7,745 nucleotides of DNA from Desulfobulbaceae bacterium (GCA_011322715.1 DRLX01000462.1:1-7745); one strand, 5' to 3'; positions 1 through 6,352 are shown, counted from the first letter of the stretch. Numbers and translations: made by a program. The notes: a model not told the origin generated them from the letters alone.

Positions 1-579
1 AAGCAAAATCTCCTTGGCCACGATATTTCCGAAAAGACGCATGGAAAGTGAAAGAATACGGGCAAAGTTTGAAATCAGCTCAAGTAGAAACATAAAGGGT
101 GCAATAGCCGGAACCGGTCCCATAAAATGTTTATAATACTTAATACCATGCGTGCGGAACCCAAGGACATGATGGGTAACCCAGACGATGAGCGTCATGG
201 CCAGGGTAATATTCCAGTTTGAGGTCGGCGACATAAAACCGGGAATCAAACCAATCATATTACCGATAACGATATACAGGGCAAAGGTCGCCATCATGGG
301 ATACAGCATTTTGGCCCCTTTCTCGCCGAGACTCTCCTCAAAGGTATCCATAAGACCGGAAATGATAACTTCCCAGAAGTTCTGTCCGCTTCCCGGAACA
401 ATTTCCAATTTTCCCATGGTCAGTTTCGGCACGATAATTAGAAAGGCCATGACAAGCCAAGTGTACGTCATGTAGGGAACACAGAGCTTTTCAAGCAGAG
501 TATGACCGACAATTGTATGAGGGACCGGCAGTCCCATTTTATCAAGAATAAGAGAAATAAATAAAATTGGATGTTCCAT
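1..579 (-). CDS. atpB: ATP synthase F0 subunit a, partial (C-terminus beyond left edge)
   Basis: Subunit a of the F0 sector forms the two half-channels that carry ions across the inner membrane to the c-ring. The 193 codons present run open to the left edge with no stop, so the C-terminal part is missing. Hydrophobic segments lie near residues 36-52, 91-113, 122-141 and from 158 onward. The motif SMRLFGN near residues 179-185 carries the essential channel arginine (R181 here, equivalent to E. coli Arg210), and GLIPGF (110-115) is also typical. The ATG at 577-579 has a strong AAGGAGT ribosome-binding site at 588-594, eight bases upstream, which overlaps the stop codon of atpI. This implies translational coupling. 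Residues visible here do not decide between H+ and Na+ as coupling ion. Confidence 0.96.
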   Translation of the reverse strand, partial: MEHPILFISLILDKMGLPVPHTIVGHTLLEKLCVPYMTYTWLVMAFLIIVPKLTMGKLEIVPGSGQNFWEVIISGLMDTFEESLGEKGAKMLYPMMATFALYIVIGNMIGLIPGFMSPTSNWNITLAMTLIVWVTHHVLGFRTHGIKYYKHFMGPVPAIAPFMFLLELISNFARILSLSMRLFGNIVAKEILL

Positions 580-587
580 AGCCTTTT

Positions 588-594
588 ACTCCTT
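588..594 (-). promoter_or_regulatory. atpB ribosome-binding site overlapping atpI stop
   Basis: On the minus strand AAGGAGT lies eight bases before the atpB ATG. Its first two bases belong to the TAA stop of atpI (593-595), so ribosomes ending atpI finish on the atpB initiation site. This fixes the atpB start. Confidence 0.8.
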
Positions 595-1027
595 AAGCAC
601 TCTGTATGGAATATAGTTTCCTGCCGCCGCTAACAACAACACCTATAACACTAAGCATCACGGTGGACAGACCTAACGCCACTCCTATCATATTGAGCTG
701 CATCCTCGTTGATACGGCATACAGCAACAGACCAAGTATGATAAGCTTGGCATAAAATTTAAACACAAAACGAACGCGTTCCAGTCGCTGAACGGTACGC
801 ACCATATCGGGATTGCTCGTGGCCACTCGACCGAGGATCTGTTCCGCATCCCGTTTAAGCATCCAGAAACTGCCGTTGACCAGCAGAGAACCTACCAGGA
901 CGGACTGGGCAAACAGTGTTCCCCAGATAAAGAAACCCGCCCCGACAAAAATCACGGTCAACAGCAGGCTGACCCGCTGAATAGATCGTAAAATTCTGTT
1001 TTCCGGCTTTTCCTGTCCCATGCTCAT
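593..1027 (-). CDS. atpI: ATP synthase subunit I (AtpI-type membrane protein)
   Basis: This small hydrophobic protein of 144 residues sits directly ahead of atpB, the usual place for AtpI. AtpI is not a subunit of the mature enzyme in most species and is thought to help c-ring assembly. Four hydrophobic segments can be seen, near residues 18-38, 39-58, 87-106 and 112-133. They are separated by a charged loop (LKRDAEQILGR, then RTVQRLERVR). Sequence is poorly conserved in this family, so the assignment rests on length, topology and position. Two in-frame ATGs, at 1027 and 1021, could start it. Neither has a good ribosome-binding site, and the gene begins eight bases after the atpZ stop, so it is probably translationally coupled to atpZ. 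Confidence 0.82.
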   Translation of the reverse strand: MSMGQEKPENRILRSIQRVSLLLTVIFVGAGFFIWGTLFAQSVLVGSLLVNGSFWMLKRDAEQILGRVATSNPDMVRTVQRLERVRFVFKFYAKLIILGLLLYAVSTRMQLNMIGVALGLSTVMLSVIGVVVSGGRKLYSIQSA

Positions 1028-1035
1028 TGTATCCG

Positions 1036-1263
1036 CTATTCCCGCATCATCTTTTGATAAAGATCATACAGGGTCTTAAAACCGGCAAGGATGCCGACAC
1101 CCAAAAAAACAAAGGTAAGATACGGCGCCGTCTTCCCATGAAAGACCTTATAATCAAGATACCAGCCGATTCCAAGACCGATAAAAACAGAGATAACCAC
1201 CGTCATGCCTACATGACTGTAGGTCGCCAGCTGACTGAACAATTCCCGCCGCCCCTCAGACAT
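1036..1263 (-). CDS. atpZ: AtpZ/AtpI-family protein (ATP synthase gene 1 type)
   Basis: This 75-residue protein has two membrane segments, near residues 17-36 and 47-63. They are joined by the family signature GIGWYLD (31-37), a short polar turn with AP, and GVGILAGF (55-62). AtpZ-type proteins are small membrane partners encoded at the head of ATP synthase operons, with proposed roles in assembly or in Mg2+ handling. Which applies here is not known. The ATG at 1263 has a clear AGGAGAG ribosome-binding site (1271-1277) seven bases upstream. The gene starts 79 bases after hemL and is followed at once by atpI, so this operon carries both a two-helix and a four-helix accessory protein ahead of subunit a. 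Confidence 0.85.
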   Translation of the reverse strand: MSEGRRELFSQLATYSHVGMTVVISVFIGLGIGWYLDYKVFHGKTAPYLTFVFLGVGILAGFKTLYDLYQKMMRE

Positions 1264-1342
1264 TGGCTCTCTCTCCTATATACTCATTTTTGAATCTGGT
1301 GATTGGTAGCATGCAAAGACGGCAAACGCAACGATTTTTTTG

Positions 1343-2632
1343 TCAATCAGACAACTTTTTGAATGACGATTCAGTCATTGCCAATGCTTTTTCCATGGAA
1401 GTACGGTCATGTGCTGCTGATATAAACATTGCTTCAAACTGTGAAGGTGCAAGCCAGACACCGCCTGAGAGCATCTGTCTGAAATGTTGCCCGTAGCGTT
1501 CAGTATCCGCCTCGGCGGCAGTCTTGAAGTCACGCACGGGCTCTTTGGTAAAGAAACAGGTCATCATCGATCCTATGCGGTTCAGCACGGTCGGGACGGA
1601 ACTCCTCCCGGCAATGCCGGAAAGCTCACCGGCAAACCAATCACTTTTTTCCTCCAGCTCCGAATAAAAATCAGGCTGCCGAACAACCTTCAACATGGCC
1701 AGACCGGCTGCCATGGCAAGCGGGTTACCTGAGAGTGTTCCCGCCTGATAAACCGGTCCGTCCGGTGCCACCTGGTCCATTATTTCACGCCTGCCTCCGT
1801 ATGCGCCCACCGGCAAACCACCCCCGATTATCTTCCCCAGACAGGTCAGATCCGGTAGTATACCGAATCTCTCCTGGGCGCCGCCGAGCGCCAGGCGAAA
1901 ACCGGTTATCACCTCGTCAAAGATCAAGACAATTCCCAATTCTTTTGTCAACGACCGCAACGTCCGCAAAAACTCCATCTCCGGCACCACCACCCCCATA
2001 TTGCCGGCAACCGGCTCAACAATGACACAGGCAATGTCATCGGCCCGGGCCCGTAATGTCTCCTCAAGAACCTCCGTATCATTATAGGGGATGGACAGGG
2101 TATTTTTGACGATATCCTCAGGCACACCGGGACTGCCGGGGATCCCGAGGGTGATAAGACCGGATCCGGCCTTGACCAGAAACGAGTCGGCATGACCATG
2201 ATAACAACCGTCGAATTTCACGACCATATCTTTGCCGGTGTAGCCGCGTGCCAGCCGAACGGCACTCATGGTCGCCTCTGTACCGGAGTTAACGAAGCGT
2301 ACCTTTTCCAGCGAGGGAACCGAATCACAAACCAGTTCGGCAAGTTCGACTTCAAGCGACGTGGGCGCACCGAAGCTGGTACCAAGAGGTGCCGCCGTCT
2401 TGATGGCCGCCACAACATCGGGATGGGCGTGGCCGAGAATCATCGGCCCCCAGGAACAGACAAAATCAACATAGGAATTGCCATCCTCGTCGATAACGGT
2501 ACATCCCGTTGCCTTCCGGACAAAAAGAGGATCACAGCCGACGGATTTACAGGCGCGAACCGGAGAATTCACTCCTCCGGGAATCACCTTTTTCGCACGA
2601 ATGAAGTATTCGCGGGACTGCTCATTGTTCAT
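1343..2632 (-). CDS. hemL: Glutamate-1-semialdehyde 2,1-aminomutase
   Basis: HemL converts glutamate-1-semialdehyde to 5-aminolevulinate with pyridoxal phosphate (PLP), the last step of the C5 route to heme, siroheme and other tetrapyrroles. It acts in the cytoplasm. At 429 residues it is full length. Landmarks are IPGGVNSPVRA near 17-27, the cofactor-phosphate loop SGTEA (116-120), CYHGH (143-147), FDEV with the PLP-pyridine Asp239 (238-241), and the Schiff-base lysine in CLGKIIGGG (Lys267). The ATG at 2632 has only a weak GGTGA site (2637-2641) four bases upstream, but the N-terminus MNNEQSREYF aligns with what is usual for the family. The gene lies first in a minus-strand run with atpZ-atpI-atpB and is separated from atpZ by 79 bases without a convincing terminator. 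It may be cotranscribed with them. Confidence 0.97.
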   Translation of the reverse strand: MNNEQSREYFIRAKKVIPGGVNSPVRACKSVGCDPLFVRKATGCTVIDEDGNSYVDFVCSWGPMILGHAHPDVVAAIKTAAPLGTSFGAPTSLEVELAELVCDSVPSLEKVRFVNSGTEATMSAVRLARGYTGKDMVVKFDGCYHGHADSFLVKAGSGLITLGIPGSPGVPEDIVKNTLSIPYNDTEVLEETLRARADDIACVIVEPVAGNMGVVVPEMEFLRTLRSLTKELGIVLIFDEVITGFRLALGGAQERFGILPDLTCLGKIIGGGLPVGAYGGRREIMDQVAPDGPVYQAGTLSGNPLAMAAGLAMLKVVRQPDFYSELEEKSDWFAGELSGIAGRSSVPTVLNRIGSMMTCFFTKEPVRDFKTAAEADTERYGQHFRQMLSGGVWLAPSQFEAMFISAAHDRTSMEKALAMTESSFKKLSD

Positions 2633-2733
2633 ATATTCACCATTCTGTAATAAAATCTATTCGACCTGTTTACACCTTCTCAGTTCCTTCTTTTTTACAC
2701 GCATATTATCCGGACCGTACACATGTGAAGAAT

Positions 2734-2763
2734 AATCTAACATGGGCTGCATTCATCTGTCAA
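2734..2763 (-). promoter_or_regulatory. Candidate sigma70-type promoter for hemL-atp run
   Basis: Read on the minus strand, a perfect TTGACA (2758-2763) is followed after 18 bases by TAGATT (2734-2739, four of six matches to TATAAT). The register with a 17-base spacer gives TTAGAT, which is weaker. Transcription would start near 2727 and give a leader of about 95 bases before the hemL ATG. A GATAAT hexamer further downstream on the same strand lacks a good -35. This is a consensus match only. Confidence 0.4.
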
Positions 2764-2826
2764 AACAAGAAAGAGTCCCTTGCGGAACACCGATGTCACG
2801 CCCTTCCCGTCGACGACACAATTTTT

Positions 2827-2865
2827 CCTTGTCAGTGATGCACCGGCAAGGTAGAATAACCGGTG
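2827..2865. repeat. Interleaved inverted repeats with pseudoknot-like geometry
   Basis: CCTTG (2827-2831) can pair with CAAGG (2847-2851), and CACCGG (2841-2846) can pair with CCGGTG (2860-2865). The two pairings interleave with no base between CACCGG and CAAGG, and with connecting loops of 9 and 8 bases. This is the layout of an H-type pseudoknot if the region is transcribed. The stems are short (5 and 6 pairs), so chance is a real alternative. No T-run follows on either strand, so it is not an intrinsic terminator. Confidence 0.3.
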
Positions 2866-2909
2866 AAAATTCTATTGTCAAAATAACTGCATGAAAATTA
2901 TGCAATTTA

Positions 2910-2937
2910 TTGACATGATAAGGATCAGGCCTAACAA
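2910..2937 (+). promoter_or_regulatory. Weak candidate promoter for trxA-trxB
   Basis: A perfect TTGACA (2910-2915) lies upstream of trxA, but the best -10 at 16-base spacing is TAACAA (2932-2937), only three of six matches. If used, transcription would begin near 2944, just ahead of the two leader hairpins. The TGCAT-N7-ATGCA inverted repeat (2888-2904) sits immediately upstream, where an activator might bind. The support is low. Confidence 0.22.
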
Positions 2938-2953
2938 CGGGAATGAAGCCGCG

Positions 2954-3012
2954 TTTCGGGTCTTATCCACGACAACCCCGAAAAATTGCCTGAAAAAACA
3001 ATTCTTCAGGCA
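2954..3012 (+). promoter_or_regulatory. Tandem hairpins in the trxA leader
   Basis: There are two perfect stems separated by three bases. TTTCGGG (2954-2960) pairs with CCCGAAA (2977-2983) around a 16-base loop. TGCCTGAA (2987-2994) pairs with TTCAGGCA (3005-3012) around a 10-base loop. The second ends about 16 bases before the AAGGAG of trxA. On the minus strand the second hairpin is followed by ATTTTT, so it could also act as a weak terminator of antisense transcription heading for hemL. On the plus strand only four T residues follow, after a TGA spacer. The stems are read directly from the sequence. A role in mRNA stability, attenuation or translation is inference. Confidence 0.45.
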
Positions 3013-3028
3013 TGATTTTCAACTGCGG

Positions 3029-3034
3029 AAGGAG
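3029..3034 (+). promoter_or_regulatory. trxA ribosome-binding site (decides the start)
   Basis: AAGGAG lies nine bases ahead of the ATG at 3044. It picks this start over in-frame upstream ATGs at 2891 and later, which have no such site and would add a 51-residue extension unlike any thioredoxin. Confidence 0.85.
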
Positions 3035-3043
3035 AGCAAAACA

Positions 3044-3373
3044 ATGGCAAACGACAAGGTATTACACGTAACCGATGATGAATTTGACAACAAGGTTGTC
3101 GGCAACAGTCTTCCCTGCCTTGTGGATTTCTGGGCTCCCTGGTGTGGGCCCTGTAAAGCCATCGGCCCGGTGATCGAAGAACTGGCCGAGGAATTTGATG
3201 GTAAGGTTCAGATTGCCAAAATGAATGTTGACGACAATCCGGCTACTCCTGGAAAGTTCGGCATCCGTGCTATTCCAACATTGATTCTTTTTAAAGATGG
3301 TGAAGTGGTCGACAAAATCACCGGTGCGGTCGGCAAGGCACAGTTAAATGAATTGATCAACAAAGCGTTGTAA
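3044..3373 (+). CDS. trxA: Thioredoxin
   Basis: This cytoplasmic dithiol/disulfide carrier reduces protein disulfides and feeds reductant to enzymes such as ribonucleotide reductase and peroxiredoxins. From the ATG at 3044 it has 109 residues, the normal thioredoxin length. It shows the fold signature VDFWAPWCGPCK (27-38) with redox cysteines C34 and C37, and the cis-proline in IRAIPTL (74-80, Pro78). KDGEVVDKITGA then leads to the C-terminal helix. The strong AAGGAG nine bases upstream and the match of the N-terminus to the family set the start. An in-frame open extension back to 2891 is judged to be untranslated leader. The trxB start follows 10 bases after its stop, so NADPH-dependent recycling is encoded in the same unit. 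Confidence 0.96.
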   Translation: MANDKVLHVTDDEFDNKVVGNSLPCLVDFWAPWCGPCKAIGPVIEELAEEFDGKVQIAKMNVDDNPATPGKFGIRAIPTLILFKDGEVVDKITGAVGKAQLNELINKAL

Positions 3374-3383
3374 TATCTTTTTC

Positions 3384-4331
3384 ATGCAGGCTGATTATCA
3401 GCTCATCATAGTAGGGGGCGGGCCGGCAGGTCTAAGCGCCGGACTGTATGCCGCCCGAGGGCGTGTCAAGGCCCTGCTCATTGAAAAAGGCGCCCCCGGC
3501 GGCCAGGTTCTCCTCACGGACTGGGTGGATAACTACCCCGGCTTCGCTGAGGGAATAAGCGGGTTTGAACTGATCGACAAAATGACCGCCCATGTCGATC
3601 GTTTCGGTCTTGAAAAAAAATTCGCGGCGGTGAGCAAACTCGATTTGCGAGGTCCCGTTAAAACCGTCTTTCTTGAAAACGGAGAGCAGGTGACCTGCCT
3701 GAGTATTATTCTCTGTACCGGTGCCAGGCCACGGACCCTGGGAGTGGAAGGAGAAAAGGAACTCACCGGGCAAGGGGTTTCCTACTGCGCCACCTGTGAC
3801 GGCCCTTTCTACAAGGGGCAGGAGATAGCAGTGGTCGGCGGCGGCAATACAGCCATCCAGGAAGCCCTGCACCTGACAAAATTTGCCGACAAAGTCACTG
3901 TCATCCATCGCCGTGATGAGCTGAGGGCCACAAAAATCGTTCAGGAAAAGGCCTTTGCCAATGACCGGATCGATTTCCTCTGGAATGCCCAGGTGAAAAA
4001 AATTGAAGGAAATGGTAATGGTGTCAACAACGTAAAAGTTGCCTTTAATGACGGATCGACCACGGACCTTGCCGTGACCGGTATCTTTATACTTATCGGA
4101 GTGGCACCGAATAATGAAATTCTCCCTCTCGATCAGCTGCAGGTCGACGATGCCGGATTCATTCTCTCCAACACCGAGATGGAAACGTCTATTCCCGGTG
4201 TCTATGCCGCCGGGGATATCCGCAGTAAAAACTTTCGCCAGATCGTTAACGCGGCCGGGGAAGGGGCCAATGCAGAACTTTCAGCAGAGCAATTCCTGGC
4301 CGGCCGAAAGCATGGAACCGGTCAACACTGA
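3384..4331 (+). CDS. trxB: Thioredoxin reductase (NADPH, low-molecular-weight type)
   Basis: This FAD flavoenzyme moves electrons from NADPH to oxidised thioredoxin. At 315 residues it is of usual length. In order it has the FAD-binding GGGPAG (11-16), the redox-active CATC (C135/C138) in the NADPH domain, a second dinucleotide loop GGGNTA (152-157, where many homologs have GGGDSA), HRRDELRA (175-182) for the NADPH 2'-phosphate, and the C-terminal FAD motif AAGDIR (275-280). The HRR pattern favours NADPH over NADH or ferredoxin as donor. The gene starts 10 bases after trxA and has no visible Shine-Dalgarno sequence in that gap, so translation probably depends on coupling to trxA. The FAD loop begins at residue 11, so a later start is unlikely. 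Confidence 0.96.
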   Translation: MQADYQLIIVGGGPAGLSAGLYAARGRVKALLIEKGAPGGQVLLTDWVDNYPGFAEGISGFELIDKMTAHVDRFGLEKKFAAVSKLDLRGPVKTVFLENGEQVTCLSIILCTGARPRTLGVEGEKELTGQGVSYCATCDGPFYKGQEIAVVGGGNTAIQEALHLTKFADKVTVIHRRDELRATKIVQEKAFANDRIDFLWNAQVKKIEGNGNGVNNVKVAFNDGSTTDLAVTGIFILIGVAPNNEILPLDQLQVDDAGFILSNTEMETSIPGVYAAGDIRSKNFRQIVNAAGEGANAELSAEQFLAGRKHGTGQH

Positions 4332-4390
4332 GCAGTCACGTGGTCACGTTTTCTCCATGTCCGGCGCGAAGATAACATGCCCAGACAATG

Positions 4391-4419
4391 CTGACAAGCG
4401 ACTAACTTCCTGATATTTT
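4391..4419 (+). promoter_or_regulatory. Candidate extended -10 promoter for bamD
   Basis: CTGACA (4391-4396, five of six to TTGACA) is followed after exactly 17 bases by TATTTT (4414-4419), with TG at 4411-4412 giving an extended -10. Transcription would start near 4426, only about 16 bases before the bamD ATG. This suggests bamD can be transcribed independently of trxA-trxB even though it lies on the same strand. It is a consensus match only. Confidence 0.45.
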
Positions 4420-4441
4420 TTATTTATACCGGTAATCTTTT

Positions 4442-5266
4442 ATGGCAACAACACAGCACACTTCCCTGATACGCCGTATTGCCGGCATCCTGCTTCCGGC
4501 CGCCCTGTTACTGACGATAACAGGATGTTCCACGGTCAAAGACACCTTCGATTTTCTCCCCTTTGTCGATAACGGTGAAGAAACCGCCGTCAACCAGAAT
4601 GCGGCGGCAGATCTGCTTGCCCAGGGCATGGAGGCATATAACACGGGCAATTATTACGATGCCCTGCAGGCATTCAACCAGATCCTTGATCAATATCCAT
4701 TCAGCGCTCAGGCCGTAGAAGCGGAACTGAGGGCCGCGGACTGCCATTATTATCGAGGGGAATACATCGAAGCAAAAACCCTGTATCAGGAGTTTGAAGA
4801 ACGCCATCCCACCAACAGGAATATGGCCTATGTCATGTTCCAAATCGGAATGTGTGATTTTAAACGAACGGACCGTATCGACCGTGATATTTCCGGGGCC
4901 CAAGATGCTATTAACGACTTTTCCAAGCTGCTGCGTTCTTTTCCGGGTTCACCCTACACAAAAGAGGCGAAAGCGCATATAGCCGCAGCAAAAGAGTTCC
5001 TGGTGAACCATGAATACTTTGTCGCTGTTTTTTATGTGCGGACAGAAAAATACAAACAGGCTGAACATCGTCTCAAATATCTCTTGAAGATGTATCCGGA
5101 CTCGGCTATTGCACCCAAAGCGAAATCTCTTCTTGCCCGTCTGGAGGCAGGAAACCCACCGAGATGGGGATTACGGCGCTGGATGCCTGATCTGCATATG
5201 CCCGCTCTCAAGTTCTGGGAATCGGATGCGGACAAGGACCTGCAAACAAAAACAAAGACTCCCTGA
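4442..5266 (+). CDS. bamD: Outer membrane protein assembly factor BamD (TPR lipoprotein)
   Basis: BamD is the essential lipoprotein partner of BamA in inserting beta-barrel proteins into the outer membrane. The 274-residue product begins with a basic signal peptide and a lipobox ITGC ending at Cys29. Ser at +2 favours outer-membrane sorting. Helical TPR-like repeats follow. The first (about 54-87) has GMEAYNTGNYYDALQAF, the second (about 91-123) has YYRGEYIEAKTLYQEF, and later ones include DAINDFSKLLRSFPGSPY and the C-terminal KQAEHRLKYLLKMYPDS. RTDRIDRD (142-149) matches a conserved BamD loop. A stop codon at 4433-4435 in frame and the absence of other nearby starts fix the ATG at 4442, although its ribosome-binding site is weak. 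The C-terminal tail after about residue 240 is polar and not recognisable. Confidence 0.9.
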   Translation: MATTQHTSLIRRIAGILLPAALLLTITGCSTVKDTFDFLPFVDNGEETAVNQNAAADLLAQGMEAYNTGNYYDALQAFNQILDQYPFSAQAVEAELRAADCHYYRGEYIEAKTLYQEFEERHPTNRNMAYVMFQIGMCDFKRTDRIDRDISGAQDAINDFSKLLRSFPGSPYTKEAKAHIAAAKEFLVNHEYFVAVFYVRTEKYKQAEHRLKYLLKMYPDSAIAPKAKSLLARLEAGNPPRWGLRRWMPDLHMPALKFWESDADKDLQTKTKTP

Positions 5267-5325
5267 CCCTCTCTTCCTGATCACCGAAAAAAACATCCCG
5301 GAGCAAGGCTCAAACAGTGGTCAGG
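5262..5325. repeat. Inverted repeat spanning the bamD / NIL-Fd convergent junction
   Basis: CCTGACC (5262-5268) includes the bamD TGA stop. Its perfect reverse complement GGTCAGG (5319-5325) lies inside the last codons of the convergent NIL-Fd gene. The 50-base separation is long for a terminator stem, but the two arms bracket the 43-base spacer between the genes. It may be a shared 3'-end structure or chance. Confidence 0.25.
5287..5311 (-). terminator. Possible weak terminator for the minus-strand NIL-Fd gene
   Basis: On the minus strand a small GAGC-CTT-GCTC hairpin (5301-5311) overlaps the gene's stop codon. After seven bases it is followed by a run of seven T residues (5287-5293). The stem is only four pairs and the gap to the T-run is not ideal, so efficiency is doubtful. 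Nothing better is visible between the two convergent genes. Confidence 0.3.
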
Positions 5326-5753
5326 ACGTCCTCTTCCGGCAACTGGTCCAGGGAAACATGCATGGCCCTGACCGGACAGCCGGTTACGCACAGGCCACAG
5401 CCGGTACATTTTTCAGGATCAAACCGAACTTCCATGGCCGGCCGCTCAATGTAAAGGGCCCCGACAGGACAGATACCCGTGCAGGCGCCGCATTGAAAGC
5501 ATTTACGTTCGTCCCGTCCAATCTTGGCCGCCAGCCGTTCCGCACGCACGCCAAGACTTTTTAAATAGGCCAGTGCCTCCCGTACATTTTCCTTGTTGCC
5601 CTTCAGCTCAAGGATCATGATTCCATCACGCTGGGGTCGAATATCCGCTTTAAGGATATTAAATTCCACATCATACTGTTTCACCAGCTGATAAATAATG
5701 GGCTGATCCGAAGTCTCCTTGGGATATCGTAAAAAATATATTCGCGTATACAT
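5310..5753 (-). CDS. NIL domain / 2x[4Fe-4S] ferredoxin protein, probable homocysteine-synthesis factor
   Basis: The 147-residue protein has two parts. Residues 1-75 match the NIL ligand-binding domain pattern, an ACT-like fold also found at the C-terminus of the methionine transporter ATPase MetN. Residues 80-130 are a bacterial-type ferredoxin module with two full CxxCxxCxxxCP motifs (C85, C88, C91, C95 and C116, C119, C122, C126). Proteins of this build occur in methanogens and sulfate reducers. Genetic work there ties them, with a DUF39 protein, to making homocysteine from aspartate semialdehyde and a sulfur source. No DUF39 gene is in this window. The ATG at 5753 has only a weak GAAGA-type site. 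It lies 41 bases after the kinase gene and is probably cotranscribed with it. A generic electron-transfer role is the alternative. Confidence 0.82.
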   Translation of the reverse strand: MYTRIYFLRYPKETSDQPIIYQLVKQYDVEFNILKADIRPQRDGIMILELKGNKENVREALAYLKSLGVRAERLAAKIGRDERKCFQCGACTGICPVGALYIERPAMEVRFDPEKCTGCGLCVTGCPVRAMHVSLDQLPEEDVLTTV

Positions 5754-5794
5754 ATTTTCTTCAGTTTAAGATTTAGGTTGATGGAACTATGGCC

Positions 5795-6352
5795 CTATGC
5801 GCCAAGCCATTGCCGGATTTGTCGTAACAGAAAACCAGGGTCCGCCTCGGTATTCAAATGGAACAATTGATCCGGATCCAGCTCATCCGGCGGCTCAAAA
5901 CTCTCCTTCTGACTGAGATAAATTTCCCAGCGGCCGTCGGATACCGCCAGCGGATCACGGGCACGCATTGCAAGACGCCGCTTGACCTCGATATCGGAAC
6001 AGGAGCACCAAATAAAACGAACGGACACGTTCTCAGGTCGTCCGCAGGCAAGTACGGCCGCCCGATCCCGGCACCGGCTGTATGACCCGTCAAGAACCAC
6101 TCCTCTTCCCTGCCCCAGACTATCCACCGCCCGTGCCAACATGGCGGCATAGGTCCGCTCGGTGAATTCCGGGCTGTAAATCCCCTGGCCCGGCTCTTCC
6201 GACAGGTGTTGGGTGGCCTCAATTCCGGCCAGTTCCTTGCGCACCCGGTCCGTGTTGAGATAGTCCATATTTTCGCTTTCGGCAAATTTTTCAGCCAGAG
6301 TCGATTTGCCCGACGCAATCAAACCGAAAAAAACCAGCAGATACGACTTCAC
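5795..6352 (-). CDS. P-loop kinase-like ATP-binding protein (COG0645 type)
   Basis: The 185-residue protein has a Walker A loop GLIASGKST (10-18) right after the first beta strand, LNTDRVRKEL (32-41), the DGSYSR segment with Asp88 in a Walker B-like strand (VVLDGSY, 85-91), and a C-terminal WEIYLSQKESFEPP (142-155). These match the small zeta-toxin/AAA_33-type kinases that often form the C-terminal half of a fused aminoglycoside-phosphotransferase-like/ATP-binding protein. The substrate is unknown. The start is GTG (6350-6352), because the P-loop lies too close to the N-terminus to allow a later start. AAGGGA and GGAG lie just upstream, within the end of the preceding gene. Only two bases separate it from that gene's stop, which strongly implies translational coupling and a joint function. 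Confidence 0.82.
   Translation of the reverse strand: MKSYLLVFFGLIASGKSTLAEKFAESENMDYLNTDRVRKELAGIEATQHLSEEPGQGIYSPEFTERTYAAMLARAVDSLGQGRGVVLDGSYSRCRDRAAVLACGRPENVSVRFIWCSCSDIEVKRRLAMRARDPLAVSDGRWEIYLSQKESFEPPDELDPDQLFHLNTEADPGFLLRQIRQWLGA

Larger units (their letters stand above)
2633..3043. other. Divergent intergenic region between hemL and trxA
   Basis: This 411-base region separates minus-strand hemL from plus-strand trxA. I see no convincing protein gene or tRNA in it. An open frame runs from 2891 into trxA, but its first 51 codons do not resemble thioredoxin. Contents near hemL: a minus-strand sigma70-like promoter candidate (2734-2763). Middle: an interleaved pair of inverted repeats (2827-2865) and TGCAT-N7-ATGCA (2888-2904). 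Near trxA: a TTGACA hexamer at 2910-2915 and two adjacent hairpins (2954-3012). It is unusually long for this tightly packed window, which suggests regulation of one or both sides. Confidence 0.7.

Noticed and set aside
188..475. 95-codon plus-strand open frame at the left edge
   Set aside because: It is antisense to atpB, whose membrane segments and channel-arginine motif are clear.
2192..2650. 152-codon plus-strand open frame opposite hemL
   Set aside because: It is antisense to the well-conserved N-terminal half of hemL and has low-complexity, family-less sequence, so it is a shadow frame.
2891..3043. In-frame N-terminal extension of thioredoxin starting at an ATG at 2891
   Set aside because: The extra 51 residues are not signal-peptide-like or thioredoxin-like. 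The strong AAGGAG at 3029-3034 points to ATG 3044, which gives the standard 109-residue protein. The stretch also holds the leader hairpins.
3432..3908. 158-codon minus-strand open frame opposite trxB
   Set aside because: It covers the trxB FAD and CATC motifs in antisense and shows no domain of its own.
4332..4441. Terminator between trxB and bamD
   Set aside because: The CACGTG palindrome and the GTCAC direct repeats near 4336-4348 make no stable stem followed by a T-run.
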